From NCBI RefSeq assembly GCF_003063505.1, contig NZ_NERW01000003.1:248001-312000 (forward strand): a stretch of DNA of 64,000 nt, written 5' to 3'. This document shows, in pieces, positions 36,101 through 36,169 of the stretch. The notes beneath the pieces were generated by a model, which had not been told where the DNA came from, searched no databases, and saw only the letters and a list, made by a program, of their open reading frames with translations. Made by a program: the position numbers and the translations under genes. Within the stretch, counting starts at the first letter, position 1. Each line of letters opens with the position of its first letter. This stretch comes from Limnohabitans sp. T6-20 (GTDB lineage Bacteria > Pseudomonadota > Gammaproteobacteria > Burkholderiales > Burkholderiaceae_C).

Positions 36101-36169
36101 AACTTCAAAAACTTGCCCGGCTTGGCCTTGAGCTTGCAAAACGATAACTTGGACAGAGGGTGTTGCCAT
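1..36169 (-). CDS. giant modular biofilm/adhesion protein, N-terminal 12,056 codons (C-terminus beyond window)
   Basis: One reading frame stays open from the ATG at 36169-36167 to base 1. I found no stop in it, and the frame was checked base by base at both ends and at several internal points. An in-frame TGA lies three codons upstream, so this ATG is the first possible start; no clear Shine-Dalgarno precedes it. Approximate residue map: 1-135 BapA-type prefix; 150-190 Ala/Gly linker; 197-1015 helical repeats; 1020-1735 Ig-like island; 1740-4825 helical repeats; 4826-5836 Ig-like; 5837-6343 five VCBS repeats; 6490-7390 seven near-identical Ig repeats; three F5/8C-like modules near 7600-7740, 9930-10070 and 11680-11840; jelly-roll-like pair near 10126-10650; FG-GAP from 12009. 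Mass exceeds 1 MDa. By family this is a surface or released adhesin, probably exported by a type I system. The RTX/secretion signal would be off the left edge and no transporter gene is in view. Base composition matches the neighbours, so there is no sign of recent transfer. Confidence 0.93.
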   Translation of the reverse strand, partial: MATPSVQVIVLQAQGQAGQVFEVISGSAARGQSLHIKAQSGLRYQLKTVSQDGASAPQVVKVKRVNKDLQITIGEGAQSSELILDGYFEVVPDGFSAVVGQSENGSFYEYVVDGGDAGKSLSSLLESKDSLVAVLGSAEVSVASGTALGVLAINPALAALGAAGVAAAGQTSVAADGAATSGGTDSGGQTGPVIDPAQSALKAIADFAQTQRNGLALATGAAPDLSTYTAAGITGVTASNLNAINDVLASAAVDGAAADTPAELQAIVNAYNKVLSAANGTDGDAAATATAADYASLGVTSVSAATAALLSDVIDGKAATDVDTVAELQTLANAVKQVLGYVDPVLNAPNAPTAEQINALTGALVAGSTVSPVTPDNLALVLAALAAANGDGTLVNAQSELQTLVVDALAAYTAALATISAAAQSNDTSDINPNARVYSAAGVTGVNSGNLAAINSALNSMAIGADQVNTAVKVQAIVDAYNVILGEANGANTGSKPTVAQYAAIGASIGTAATDPDNLALLNSIVGGQSSVGVDSVSKLDELARIANAIQTLAAGGTATPALNEKDLSLIGVTGVTPDNLFAVLAAITAKNDNGSETASLSQLQTAVDSVGLALDALSSFAQNNTLGLALSSGAVPDLATYTNAGVTGVTAGNLAAINDALASAVVDGAKADTPAEVQAIVNAFNKVLAAANGTDGDATAAASVTDYANLGVTGVTAATAALLGDVIDSKTTTDVDTVAELQTLVDAAKVVLAYTSAAAAAASGTVPTVANLSHLVTGVTEANLAAVLRALEAANGSATSAAPVDQASLQALVDHIIQALNAITGAAENNTATSTSPSVAEYVSAGVTGVSADNVALINDMLDTDAIHGAEVDSPAKIQALVDAVQQIRALADGTAGTGAVLDNADITALGLNQVIDLEFNRALFNDILDKSGSTGVDSAAKILNLASIAERVVQVGLGQTPSVALTADDLLAIGVSGVTTANLSRVLAAIDAAVLGRDASTVDTLSEVQTLVNTVNWLASTAPVVMAEATSGVSATELLDGLQTVVGVPAGASVGDVLTLSLKDPNGDLRSVTHALTSQEVAASSVTLTVPRTAVDEDGSYTLTSHITRVSDGLITADSLSSFTLDATAPTLFVTNISGDVVSLLTSTTGEFSAAERGVVLTTVATPVAIQGTTNAEVGQGVQVTLNGITYAATVQAGAGAQPNTWTITLPTADAIALNHGNTYGVSVQVTDAAGNPTVEDHFNLFVNTARPNVPTVDNLFTHGVMTNGAYAATPTLTGKAAKFVVGTDPALDSSYIALEGNDEIKVIVNNQTITGTINAMPAGLSYNATAKTWSLNTSLVSGFTPLPDGTYDVSITVTAGQVNAVSVTTSDMGNKELIINSTPPVVTLNPLAVDGYINAAESNQDLVVSGTTDAQIGSAVSFTVGGVTYTAYVQAGVSASAANTFLLSVPGTAVHSLANGTQAAQLSVTNRYGSVTSQSPNLKVDTQAPGQKTDGTDETIAVPSVVLTESVNATQGINAAEFSDGMQAVVTLPIGSVVGDKLEIAVTAPNGTVRIFSHTLIQADINSGIAAVILPTSSAVENGSYTLTAKTSDVAGNSSKVSAPLSFTLDTQAPGNNADGSPAAIPAPVLTLAEAVNGVNQTELANGLQYQITLPSGSKAGDTLNFTFTAPDSTQRTTSHTVTADEAAAGTASLSLSNTLVNEDGTYTVAVKSTDIAGNVGNTATTTFVLNAALSTLRDAAQANDATATSPTLTTYTLAGITGVNAGNLAAINNVLNSAAVDASATDSVAKVQDIVNAYNKVLAAADGTDGNASAGNTASATDYTHLGVTGVTTASAALLSDVIDGKAPIAVDTVDELQALADAAKAAIAYTAAAGQTAPTVDQITALVAGQSVSGTALPAVTPDNAAAVQAAIAAANSDGTAIATQAELASVVKNAIDAFDTAVAKIADYAATGTVVPTKDDYAAAGVTGVTGNVGNSASGNVDAINSAIKAQAGADATDGNADDSVSANSAAKVQAIVNAYNAVLTEANGNASDVNTASNPTAAQYATIGANIGAAATDAENLALLNDIVGSKTTAGVDTIAEINTLANLANAIQTQASGGTPTPALTEVNLASLGLTGVTTDNLRAVLNAIAAQPDSGTGTDSLSELQGVVDSAVTAYQSALSAIQSAAQNNNATDTNPGLAQYQALGLTGVNAQNLAALNSALNDAEITGTQASTAAKVQTIVDAYNTILGTADGVPGNAADPLASDYTAIGINGVDTPQELSLLGDVLDGKASTDVNTVAKLQALADAVQAVMNGNATQAQLEALGVSGVTPANLSTVQAALAAATEATELNTQAHLQAVVTDATNALAAIQGAAQSNNATATTPSAAQYDAMGVTGVTAQNLASINDVLNDTDVTGAQADTAAKVQAIVDGFNAILNNATGGTNAVTNPTQAHYAAIGVNGVDSPQEVSLLGDVIDAKVRTDVNTVGQVQALADAVQAVMNGNPTETQLAALGVTGVTSTNLSTVQAALAAANDATQLNTATGLQTVVNNAIGFLAVIENAAQANNATSTTPTAAQYAAMGVTGVTDQNLAAINSALNDPDVTGAQANTAAKVQAIVDGFNAVLNNADGTANNAANPTQAHYEAIGVNGVDTAQEASLLGDVLDGKTQADVNTTAKVQALADAVQAVMNGTATQAQLEALGVTGVTPANLSTVQAALAAATDATELNTQAGLKTVVSEALSALAAIQAAAQANSATATTPSAAQYDALGVTGVTGQNLASINDALNDPDVTGSQADTAAKVQAIVDGFNAILDNATGSANNATHPSQTNYAAIGVTGVNTPEEVTLLGDVIDSKGQTDVNTVLKVQTLANAVQAVMDGNANEAQLAALGVTGVTSANLSTVQAALLAATDATQLNTQAGLQQVVTNAINAASAIEATAQGNTATASSPSAAQYAAMGVTGVTAQNLAAINDALNDTDVTGAQANTAAKVQAIVDGFNAILNNADTAATANPTQANYAAIGVSGVDSTAKANLLGDRIDVLAAVDVDQVTEVQTLADAVSAVMAAAALGAGATSTLTKAQLEALGITGVTDDNLSAVRAAIVATTDDGSAVDSLSELQTVVSNAASAAATAMTVLSGFAQTNTTGLVNASTGTAPVLSVYVNAGVTGVNDNNLSAINDALASLSVGLSEADTTAKVQAIVDAYNAILGEANDTTIAAGNTTPDATPGVNPTADQYALIGANIGGAATDAENLNLLNDIVGGLQTTDVNTIAAINDLARIANAIQLVAANGTATPALTAADFAKAGLSGVTTDNLPAVLAAIAAQNNDGSATDSLAELQAILSSTAQAAASALTSISAYAETNATGLATATGTAPVLADFTAAGVTGVDATNLNAIKDALASASVNGQAAHTTTKVQAIVNAYNTVLAQANDVANSAGNNTADTTDKVNASQYALIGSDIGAAASDPENLSLLNDAVAGKQAADVDTVAEINTLARIANAIQLTAADGTATPALSMADFVTLGLTGVTIDNLPAVLAAIAAKANSGTETDSLSKLQTVITATAAAQSTAINVIAAYAETGATAPATTDYAAAGVKGVSSANLSAINDAINSQKGSDLVLGNANDKNGADTTAEVQAIVDAYNTILAQANDVDATAGNNTAATTPNATSAQYALIGADIGAASTDAENFNLLSDIIGGQQSADVNTIVKINNLARIANAIELIAAGGTPNPALSATDFALVGLTGVSTDNLPAVLAAIAAKADDGTQTVSLSELQTIVTTAAEAAVVALGDLSTFAGANAAGLVTATGTVPNLGTYVAAGVVGVNANNIDAINDALASAPVNGAAADTAPKLQAIVNAYKVILAQANDVDAATGNNTAATTSNASAVQYALIGAEIGAAASDVENLALLNDIVGGLQAANVDTVAEINELARIANAIQTVAAGGTPAPALTEADFVKAGLSGVTVDNLPAMLAAIAAKNPDGSETDSLGELQTLITATATAQTAAINKIAAYAEDGVNNPAPTNADYAAAGVAGVDANNVSAVNDAINNQKGSDAILGNANDKDAADTTAEVQAIVNAYKVILAQANDVADSAGNNTAATTPNATAAQYAAVGADIGAAAIDADNFSLLSDIVAGKQAADVDTVAEINELARIANAIQTLVAGGTPAPALTETDFAKVGLSGVTPDNLPAVLAAIAAKTDSGTETDSLSKVQAVITTAAAAQTAALNVISVYAETNTTGQALATGTAPLTADFVAAGVKGVDANNLTSIQDALASAVVNGAAANTSAEVQAIVNAYNAILGEANDTTNTAGDTTADATPTVDPTAAQYALIGANIGNAATDADNLALLNEIVGGLQTSEVDTVAKINDLARIANAIQSVAAGGTPALTEGDFAKAGFSGVTPDNLPAVLAAIAAKTDSGSETDSLDKVQVVITAAANAASDALNVISAFAETNTSGLVAATGTSPALNHFTAAAVTGVDANNLAAIQDALASAAVNGEAANTRGEVQTIVDAYNAILTEANGATADANVTDPAAAQYTAIGVTGITTGVKETLLGDVIGTKVSTDVDTVAEVQTLANAVTAVMANAAGTATVSVAQLQALGVTGVTAENLAAIQAAIAATNDDGTGVDSQTELQTLVNTINTAVTAISTFAQANTAGLSSATGTPPTATDYAHAGVTDFVSGNLNAINDALASANVTGLSVDTPAEIQTLVNAYNAILASADGTDNNATAPTAAQYAAIGVTGVDSAAQVSLLADVIDLKSVADVNTVAEVQALADAAKMVMNMAAGIAPTAPDADTVAQLTLLGVTGVTTANLTRVLAALASTPDDGSVVSTLAGLHAVADVPQAHVTLASVTDNVGTVTGDISINNGYSDDATPTLSGTFTGTLAAGEVIAVYDTVSGTRLGTATVDAGAGTWTFTPTAINTVKADFSFQAVAENAYGLCDDTPSVASTMHFDNTPLTVLTKVSDAIASVADLKLVFNQDVVAVSGKKIKLYNTADDVLVATIDVDHTVVIDGVVTIDHASVTIDPTNNFVVGQQYYAKIDAGAFRSLSGVEFAGYTSASDWTFFPADPVTTVNFGGTNVGATNGINAAELAAMSIGGTVSSNAWNSVTGLHIAKISFVPTTGTPVELTSGLPTIDATTHAWTLPNSSTWTSQLVSGKSYQVVVQLDSVIGAAWDATSSTYIGGTATSSIASTSYTLVDTGAPTITIDATLAGDNTVNAAEDNDFVVSGSTTGAEDGQTVTVTVTDGTTTLTKTATVLNNTWALSTAQKADISAFTNGNVSITASVSDRVGNTGTSTVKTVTLDNALPTISGAPAITANTGISGTTLNEGDTVTFTVTFSEAVTVDTTGGTPKLALNIGGTTVQANYAGGTGTAALTFTATITAGLNDANGISVAANALTLNGSTLKDAAGNPAVLTHITMGENASYVVDTAAPVAPVLTLGTGVANGATAAEATVNTASDGVVLVTAEAGATVVVTFTNGSHSVPVTVTGNGGTPVPVHLSSANLATLTDGTISVSAIATDAGGNASNAGLTSFTLDTAAPNAPVLTLGTGVAGGATALEAIASSGVVSLTAEQGATVVVTFSDGTHSFTKTVLGNGSTAVPVVLSSAERARLTDGSISVSAVATDAAGNASNAGVTTFTLDTQAPSAPSVPAYYNDNVGSITSANSTAATTDDTTPGVQVGAGLTDTPKLYVDGVLTTATYNSTSGTLTPTAALSTGTHTFSYTLTDAAGNESAASPALSMNILAAPVFTSAATATFAENTAAATVVYTAQATQAGSSLSYSLSGTDAARFSINASTGALTFIASPNYEAPTDAGTDNVYNVTVRATNSAGGYSDQTVAVSVTNVNDPAVIGGPITGAITESNVAQSATGTLTITDQDGVGQAVFQAQTNTAGSSGWGKFSLTSAGVWTYTMNSAQDQFVGGQTYTDSFTALSADGTNQLITVTLTGTNDAAVIGGVTTATLTETNAVQSASGALTISDVDSAATFTAQAGTTGNNGYGTFTLSTAGAWTYAMSSAHNEFVAGTDYTDSFTAVSADGTTQTITVTLHGSNDAAVITGVSTAALTETNAAQNTTGTLSITDVDSAATFQVETNIAGNNSYGLFSIDSAGAWTYTMNGAHNELVAGQTYTDSYTAKATDGTTQTITVTLTGTNDAAVITGDIVKALTETNAALSTSGTLSIADVDSATTFAAQAATAGSYGTFTLSSAGVWTYAMDGAHNEFVAGQVYTDTFTAVSADGTSQSVTVNITGTNDAAVIGGVTTGALTETDAALNTSGTLTITDVDSAITFVAQAGTAGSNSYGTFTLATNGAWTYSMGTAHNEFVAGQTYKDRFTAVSADGTSQIVEVTLTGTNDAPVLTDTVLTLTSLSEDAAAPAGTVGNLVSSLVGGISDAETGAVQGIAITGANTTNGTLYYSTDSGTTWTTVGAVSSTSALLLASDTTTRLYYKPAANVNGSTADAVTFVAWDKTSGTTGSKVSTATNGGSSAFSSASDSVAISISAVNDAPVNTVPAAQTTAEDTALVITGLSIADVDAGTGSMSVTLSVVQGTVTVLASAATSAGVTLSTNGTSSVQLSGTVSAINTLLATTSAVTYTPSANYNGADTLTLLTNDGGNTGTGGVLTDSDTVSITVTAVNDTPVNTVPAAMSTDEDTALLLTGLSIADVDAGTGSMTVTLSVAHGTLAVIGGTATITGSGTASVTLTGTAAQINATLSASNAVTYTPSANYNGADTLILLTSDGGNTGSGGTLTDTDTVAITVNAVNDAPVNTVPGAKTTAEDTALAVTGLSIADVDVGSSTMTVTLSVGQGTVTVLASAGVTITTNGTASVQLSGTASAINTLLATANGVTYTPAANYNGSDTLTVLTSDGSLTDSDTVAITVTAVNDAPTVTVPVAQSTNEDTAKVITGLSIADVDASTGTMTVTLAVGHGSVTVLASAATTAGVTLTTNGTASVQLSGTVSAINTLLATTNAVTYAPAANYNGSDTLNVTVSDGGNTGSGGTKSGSGSVALTVNAVNDAPVNTVPVAQTTTEDTAKVISGLSIADVDSGTGTFTVTLGVDHGTVTVLASAATTAGVTLTTNGTGSVQLSGTVTAINTLLATANAVTYTPAANYNGSDTLTMTTSDNGNTGSGGSQSDIDTVAISISAVNDAPVNTLPATLVTSEDTITALNGLSVTDVDAGTGTITVTLTVAHGTLTAQAATGVTLTTNGTASVQLSGTVTAINTLLATAGGVSYTPAANYNGADTLTMLTNDGGNAGTGGTLTDSDTMAITVNAVNDAPVNTVPVATQSTNEDTAKVITGLSIADVDAGTGTLTVTLAVAHGTVAVSGGTASIANSGTATVTITGTLAQINATLSAANAVTYTPALNYNGADTLTMTTSDGGNTGGAAQSTISTVALSVAAINDAPVLADTILTLPAVAQNSAAPSGVVGYAVSSLLGGASDVDASALQGIAITGVNANGKLYISTDSGVTWTENTTALSTSNALLLKADATNRVYFMPNANYEGIAADALSFRAWDQTSGTQGSFVSTTTNGTSTAFSSFTETVSQSVGRTLTINTVSADNMVFINEAIPLTGTAAAGARVSLNINGTTRSLTADADGAWSYELKLEPLVRYIMVRKTLTNSNASWGVGGNGVFTINEVTVMQGNNNIALGKSVTSSANAQGSPSAVTDGSNGTFEINGVGTGISFDAWVQVDLGGFFRFDTIKATGRSDYVDRTNGGTIYASIQDMSGMTNAQLSAAVSAGTIASNAITGLTSTAPSFTATQPNAADKEVINAGANTITATATDGNNVVTTASKTVTLDAVLPAVTSLSVSSASGAVGTWLNTGDVVTATVNLGEDVIVTGAPQLGLTVGSTVVQATYDAANSTARVLKFNYTVTSTVNDSNGISLAANALTLNGGSIKDAAGNNANLVSVAVADNASYKVDTTVPTAVADTANGTEDSTSLSGDVSTNDTGKDSVDSFTLTSTTVGTYGTLALASNGTWSYTRNSTDLNAIGANVTDVFNYKVTDAAGNSTSSTLTVTLVPVNDAPVNTVPGAQTTIEDTAKVITGLSIADVDALSGSMTVTLSVAQGTLAVTGGTATIAGSGTASVTLTGTLTQINATLSATNAVTYTPTANYNGADTLTMLTHDGGNTGGAALTDTDTVAITITAVNDAPVITVPAAQTTVEDTALVIAGLSFTDVDAGTGNVTATLAVTQGTVNVLSGAGVTIATNSTASVQLTGTLSAINTLLASANAVTYNPSANYNGSDSLTLTVNDGGNTGGVAQSTSGSVAITVNAVNDTPVLANAIPDQTAILGTAFSYTVPANSFSDVDSTLTYTATLSDGTALPSWLTFNATTRTFSGTPTSTSDLNLRVTASDGSLNASDTFLLAIPPVVNSVALTSATNAANNTLNAGDVVTATATFSEVVNVTGTPQLALIIGGTTVMANYASGSGTSALTFTYTITSAQNDPNGISIAANALSLNAGTIKDAGGSNATLGSTTVGDNASFMVDNTAATVSNLSLSATDASAGGWLNAGDVVTATATFNEAVTITGTPQVALNIGGTTVYANYATGSGTNTVTFTYTVGGSDNDSNGISLAVNALSAATGSIQDAAGNNANLSTPAISDIINLKVDVAAPIVTSVGPVAYTDAQNATLNAGDTVTVDVNFNDIVNVTGAGSNWPQLDLVIGSTTVKADYLSGSGTSTLKFKYTILSGQTDADGIVVPNNALSLNGSTILDPAGNETQRDGAGMVYLTGLIALNKVDTSAPAAPVLALGTGVTGGATQSEATATGGVVTLTAEQDATVKVTFTRGSNSVIKTAIGSGATALAVQLSDADLSTLGNGTINVSAVATDAAGNASNTGSTSFELDTAAPTTPTAAPTAYVDNVGGTQNTASTAASTDDTTPGIQLPTGLTTTVKLYVDGVLTAATYDNTTGVLTPNSALATSATAKSFTYTLTDAAGNESGQSPALSIAILAAPVFTSTTTASFAENTATSTAVYTAAAGTGVTYSIDTGVGADGAKFAINSSTGVLTFVASPNFEVPTDSGTNNVYDVTVRATNVTGAYTNQNVAVTVTNVNEAPVNTVPAAQTVNEDTALAITGISVADVDGNVATTQLTVTNGSLTVSLAGGATVSGGVNGSATVTLSGTATQVNAALATLSYTGSANFNGSATLTVLTTDASGLTDSDTVAITVTAVNDTPVLATGSTLAYVENDAATAISTGITVSDADNATLTSATVSISAGFVAGQDVLSFTNASMGNIAGSYNATTGVMTLTSSGSTATLANWQAALRAVKYSNTSENPTTAARTVSYVLSDGTASSTALTSTINVTAVNDAPGTSTTITYTVMEESPAPVNGTTTGTAISALSGLSGLDADGTVLGLAIISQLKNGYGAFWYSLNGGTTWTNLNTIANISATNALVLDSSARVYFQPGADMSGSIDYVTQYTWDGSDGATTGSLVDLTGKLGGSGAYSSTSNRLNLSVTDINDAPSLSVTALGGNYTGTAVAAFGSASAYQGGSMGEGTQKFIKLVLTVSGLIDGANEKLSVDGTTFSLTDTTTGTTATNGMTYLVSVTSATATVTLTSSAGLTTALLNAMVNSITYSDLSSVQSIGNRVITLTSLQDNGGVLYSGVDTATLSLASTVAVPNTAPVNVVPGAQTVAEEAALSISGLSVSDINANLASTQLSVSHGTLNVSLTGGATISAGANDSATLTLSGTATQINAALTSLKYTGVLNYNGADTLTMVSKDSAGTPLQDTDTVAITVTAVNDAPVLADTVLSLPAVVQGATAPVNGTAVGALVSSLVGGITDADAGAVKGIAITGVNTGGTLYYTLNGGTTWTAFTDFTSNRALGILSDSDNRLYFVPASGDVGTVSSALTFRAWDQAGGAAEGAVTWFTGTSASYSTATDTISQYVVKPVAINAVSTDNVVSSAETLVVSGTADNNATVALTIKGQTVNVVADASGNWSYDGSKVRYIMVRKDLKNMAYGSGLGETQVNAVWNIGDVRAMDGTTNRATNATVTFSANGTKAGGGSLTDGNNTTYIEIVGGTFGGTDRDVWVQLDLGASYALSSIDVLARAGGWAERLNGSVVYTSNQDMSAMTRAQLDAAFNVNSSVVALNNDGTVYTVTSPISTNSLDLVAGSNTISATEVVQGATSNATKAVVSTSTWTWSNSFDNAADPMAGATWSGSPDTGSNAYVVNADTTDADKEVKYLNGANTSSLWQVLDQKMGSNQRVTSFKAEHDFDMTGLGDVFQFRFREHASQKGLIVSFNSTSTGTNVVMSWNLTTFKTQALTTTLLSRQPDHITYEVSDAGVVTVTLAGAGNTTETITGTIPSGAWASQDMTGFAYGVYGWTGAFVAQGWVDNVNITSTVASSVALPTVSNISVYNNTATEVLVTPGAGSADTTPLLKGTATAGATVKVYEGTQLLASTTADATTGAWSVESTALTTGAHTLSVRAVDANGNIGEPTTVSLLVNTTTSTWTYSNSFDNAIDPWAGATLTTTGAGTAITNADTSDTDLEFKVIDSVGQENIALSKVMAIGANQRMAAFTTTFDMDMTSVSSGTNTNRFELRYGYGFADGLSVKFAESAITVFWNGAQVVTQATALSARGSDRVTISMDAAGNISVGLTGYGSGSGNTPITVTGTVPTSLWATQAMANYKFSFYGDIAGITASSAWIDNLAINATVKSTVLLPTATITNVNDNVGAVTGALTNGSLTDDTRPTLTGTATPGSLVHVYDGDFFLGAVYAHMTTGVWTFAVDGTSVSTYANSGAAHTLSQGLHTLNVRAVDASGNMGEASTFSLMVDSMVPTVTAVAVTGTSGMSNNTLNTGDGVTIGLTMSEAVTVTGSPQLTLNIGGTLVTATYDSTNSTSTLLKFKYTILAGQTDINGISVPADALSLNGSTIKDATGNNLTLTTAAMAENLITDGAVPASSGWTLVTTGGGTTFQSGMNSTLTSGVFTDTNTAGAIRVYNDAYTGNNAIRNTATAFATGVSYTFAFDAQQLGANITNAANFKWQLLDASNNVVQDITGWYSTGSSLGDAVQGARMLTANTWENFSTTFSVATAGNYKLALYSQVAGTTNSGSDYAIDRVFLSPMNYMVDTTAPTGGTLALAADTGNGFGTGTASDGITNNNQINVTGLEGGTTTWQYSTDSGVTWTTGTGTSFTVADGVYAAGVLQVRQIDAAGYVQATPAQNAAQIKIDTGMPAAPLAVYFSDDHGTSGSDWTTTSDAGATTFYVVSTAGGRPTGETVQYSTNGGTTWSSTSPSLFGANGLGTVMQGSLPTVTTTYTFRIVDIAGNVSSTLTKTFTPSALTTAAATAGTFTVPSVGDGNTVIGSATDDVFVLNQAGITNYLSQSTAYVEGHGGNDTLRLTGAGTSLSLLNFMNDYTLNKIQGMEFIDMSTDTGAQTLIGNAQAFASLTKAAWLNNANLAAGNYQMVIKGTSADTLVLGKGDGFDTTGFTKTGTSASAANTGAAYDDGIAYDIWTDAVLNVQLLVQQGIVVTSETNTTNAAPVLADTALSLSSVAQNAAVPTGAVGSLVSTLVGGITDSFAASQKGIAITGVNTTNGTLYVSTDGGTNWSTVTGTSDSNALLLAADGDNRVYYKPNGTYLGTMTDAITLRAWDRTSGADGTYVSASTNGNATAFSTATDTVSQLVSKAVTLNAVSTDNVLGSSEALVVSGTAVANATVALGINGQTINVTADSSGNWTYDGTKVRYIMVRKTLANTTATSDGFLTIGDVSAIQTGTGTNLALGATQTLSNANAFYWSAGPYSTAGNIHDGSSSDLATTYAEAYGIQTAYLTADGDAWVQLDLGAAYSLSSIVVNSRAGATGYTDRTNGASIYASAIDMSGMTHAQLNASALVNSVVISGLTASATSQAFTNSAPSIYGSELPASSTITAQTTVSGVTSTASTNLTVFGLTSSSPADNGYLSDLTANLTLTFNQATAKGTGTIQLYNAANSLVESFDVVSSSLVTGWGGNTLSINPTANLTAGTSYYLKIAATAIKDTAGDAFAGMTDTTTFNFTTTAADGSVVATPTMSGATNSLLGIAVSSAGDVNGDGYDDFILGASGAQSAYVVYGNAAGTPPDLVS
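555..1715 (-). other. supramodule 3: APVLADT domain, Ig-like, F5/8 type C-like, Ig-like
   Basis: This is the third copy. It runs APVLADTALSLSSV, GAVGSLVSTLVGGITDSF and NVLGSSEALVVSGTA, then RYIMVRKTLANTT. The F5/8C-like core is NLALGATQTLSNANAF, a long loop with HDGSSSDLAT, DAWVQLDLGAAYSLSSI and RAGATGYTDRTNGASIYAS. The loop is about 20 residues longer than in copy 1. Confidence 0.72.
2985..3535 (-). other. CBM4/9-like beta-sandwich domain
   Basis: A segment of about 180 residues starting ENLITDGAVPASSGWTLV, with TNTAGAIRVYNDAYTGNN, VSYTFAFDAQQLGA and YKLALYSQVAGTTNSGSDYA, then IDRVFLSP. The N-terminal NLIxDGxxxxxxGWT and the late IDxVxL strand resemble carbohydrate-binding modules of the CBM4/9 fold. 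Assignment is by pattern only. Confidence 0.45.
4220..5795 (-). repeat. duplicated jelly-roll-like domain (two copies of about 205 residues)
   Basis: The two copies start STWTWSNSFDNAADPMAGAT (5790) and STWTYSNSFDNAIDPWAGAT (4845), are separated by an Ig-like unit, and end with GWVDNVNIT and AWIDNLAIN. Between these lie ADxxVxxLxS-type strands, an FDMD strand and a VTVTLAGAGN or ISVGLTGYGS strand. The pattern suggests a concanavalin/laminin-G-like beta sandwich, but I cannot name the family. Confidence 0.55.
5800..6970 (-). other. supramodule 2: APVLADT domain, Ig-like, F5/8 type C-like, Ig-like
   Basis: This is the second copy. It runs PVLADTVLSLPAV, then SVTALxxW-type closing strands, then RYIMVRKDLKNM. 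The F5/8C-like core is RATNATVTFSANG, GSLTDGNNTTYIEI, RDVWVQLDLGASYALSSI and RAGGWAERLNGSVVYTS. The Lys of the usual LGKxV motif is replaced, so ligand preference may differ from copy 1. It is followed at once by the first jelly-roll-like domain. Confidence 0.72.
9990..11110 (-). repeat. array of LNAGDVVTATxxF Ig-like modules
   Basis: Three to four consecutive beta-sandwich modules with GTPQVALNIGGTTVYANY, then FTYTVxxxxxDxNGISLAxNALxLNxGxIxDAAGN. One further copy lies at 12.83-12.45 kb, one at about 20.3-19.93 kb and one at 3.9-3.5 kb. They share the pattern of bacterial Ig-like domains common in large surface proteins. Confidence 0.7.
12830..13960 (-). other. supramodule 1: APVLADT domain, Ig-like, F5/8 type C-like, Ig-like
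   Basis: The order is an APVLADTILTL domain (about 135 residues), a short Ig-like unit (AVSADNMVFINEAIPLTGTA), then a discoidin-like domain and another Ig-like unit. The discoidin-like domain starts RYIMVRKTLTNSN and contains NIALGKSVTSSANAQG, AVTDGSNGTFE, DAWVQVDLGGFFRFDTI and GRSDYVDRTNGGTIYAS. The LGKSVTSS...DG...WVQVDLG core is the signature of F5/8 type C / CBM32-like galactose-binding folds. The same block recurs near 6.9-5.8 kb and 1.7-0.55 kb. Confidence 0.75.
14000..16705 (-). repeat. seven near-identical 121-132 residue Ig-like repeats
   Basis: Each begins NDAPVNTVPxAQTT and contains EDTAxVITGLSIADVD, SVQLSGTVSAINTLLA, VTYTPxANYNGxDTLT and DGGNTGSGGxxxDxDTV. Boundary strings (tgac at the start of each repeat) lie at 16699, 16303, 15922, 15559, 15163, 14767, 14383 and 14002, with intervals of 396, 381, 363, 396, 396, 384 and 381 bp. 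Further members continue at 12.15-11.37 kb. The DNA is alike enough by eye to allow recombination between copies. Confidence 0.85.
17140..18662 (-). repeat. five VCBS repeats
   Basis: Residues about 5837-6343. Each repeat runs NDAAVIGGVTTATLTETNA, then SGTLTISDVDSAATF, then GYGTFTLSTAGAWTY, then HNEFVAGQTYTDSFTA and VSADGTTQTITVTLTG. Equivalent tcgttg strings lie at 18660, 18351, 18048, 17745, 17448 and 17145, giving spacings of 309, 303, 303, 297 and 303 bp. This is the VCBS domain known from Vibrio, Colwellia, Bradyrhizobium and Shewanella surface proteins; adhesion is the usual inferred role. Confidence 0.9.
22600..26560 (-). repeat. tandem 651-660-bp helical modules
   Basis: Equivalent tattg strings (Tyr codon of the QYALIGAxIGAA motif) start at 22602, 23229, 23886, 24546, 25197, 25851 and 26502. 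Intervals are 627, 657, 660, 651, 654 and 651 bp, all multiples of three. Modules share AVLAAIAAKTDSGTETDSLS, ADVDTVAEINELARIANAIQ and ALTETDFAKVGLSGVT. The size variation sits in the loop that carries ANDVDATAGNNTA-like insertions. Confidence 0.8.
27050..29690 (-). repeat. five tandem 564-bp (188-codon) modules
   Basis: The same codon context (tac/tat followed by tg, preceded by a cacgcc(c)ca-type string) begins at 27345, 27909, 28473, 29037 and 29601. Each interval is exactly 564 bp. Each module holds three sub-repeats: one with AAINDALNDxDVTGAQA and TAAKVQAIVDGFNAILNNA; one with AIGVNGVD, LLGDVID and VNTVAKVQALADAVQAVMNG; and one with QLEALGVTGVT and NLSTVQAALAAATDATELN. Array ends are approximate because outer copies grade into divergent repeats. 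Confidence 0.88.
30965..33110 (-). repeat. Ig-like island between the two helical arrays
   Basis: About 715 residues of beta-sandwich-like bacterial Ig repeats. Each holds strings like TLPSGSKAGDTLNFTF, VNEDGTYTVAVKSTDIAGN and a closing FTLDTQAPG linker. At least two closely related copies flank a more divergent middle block (31.7-32.9 kb). On either side the protein returns to helical repeats, so this is an internal domain insertion or shuffle rather than a boundary. Confidence 0.7.
33125..35580 (-). repeat. helical repeat array A (about 820 residues)
   Basis: Degenerate helical repeats, each built as a GVTGVT-type turn followed by amphipathic Ala/Leu/Val/Asn-rich helices such as NLAAINDALASAVVDGA and AEVQAIVNAFNKVLAAANG. 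The DNA shows repeated in-frame blocks (for example the 35.2 kb and 34.0 kb segments are close copies). It directly follows the prefix and linker. I cannot assign a named family; similar tandem modules occur in other very large adhesins. Confidence 0.75.
35765..36169 (-). other. N-terminal BapA-type prefix domain of the giant adhesin
   Basis: Residues 1-135 form a beta-rich segment. Its motifs are GLRYQLKTVSQDG, then KVKRVNKDLQITIGEG, then ELILDGYFEV and ENGSFYEYVVDGG. This order (YxL..., RVxxDLxI, LxIxxYF, GqxENGxYYEY) is typical of the start of BapA-like biofilm proteins exported by type I secretion. No Sec signal peptide is visible, as expected for that route. An Ala-rich stretch follows (residues 143-180, with LGAAGVAAAGQT). 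It contains AAAG, which fits the loose LapG protease consensus, but the rest of the prefix does not look like a LapA retention module. Confidence 0.6.
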
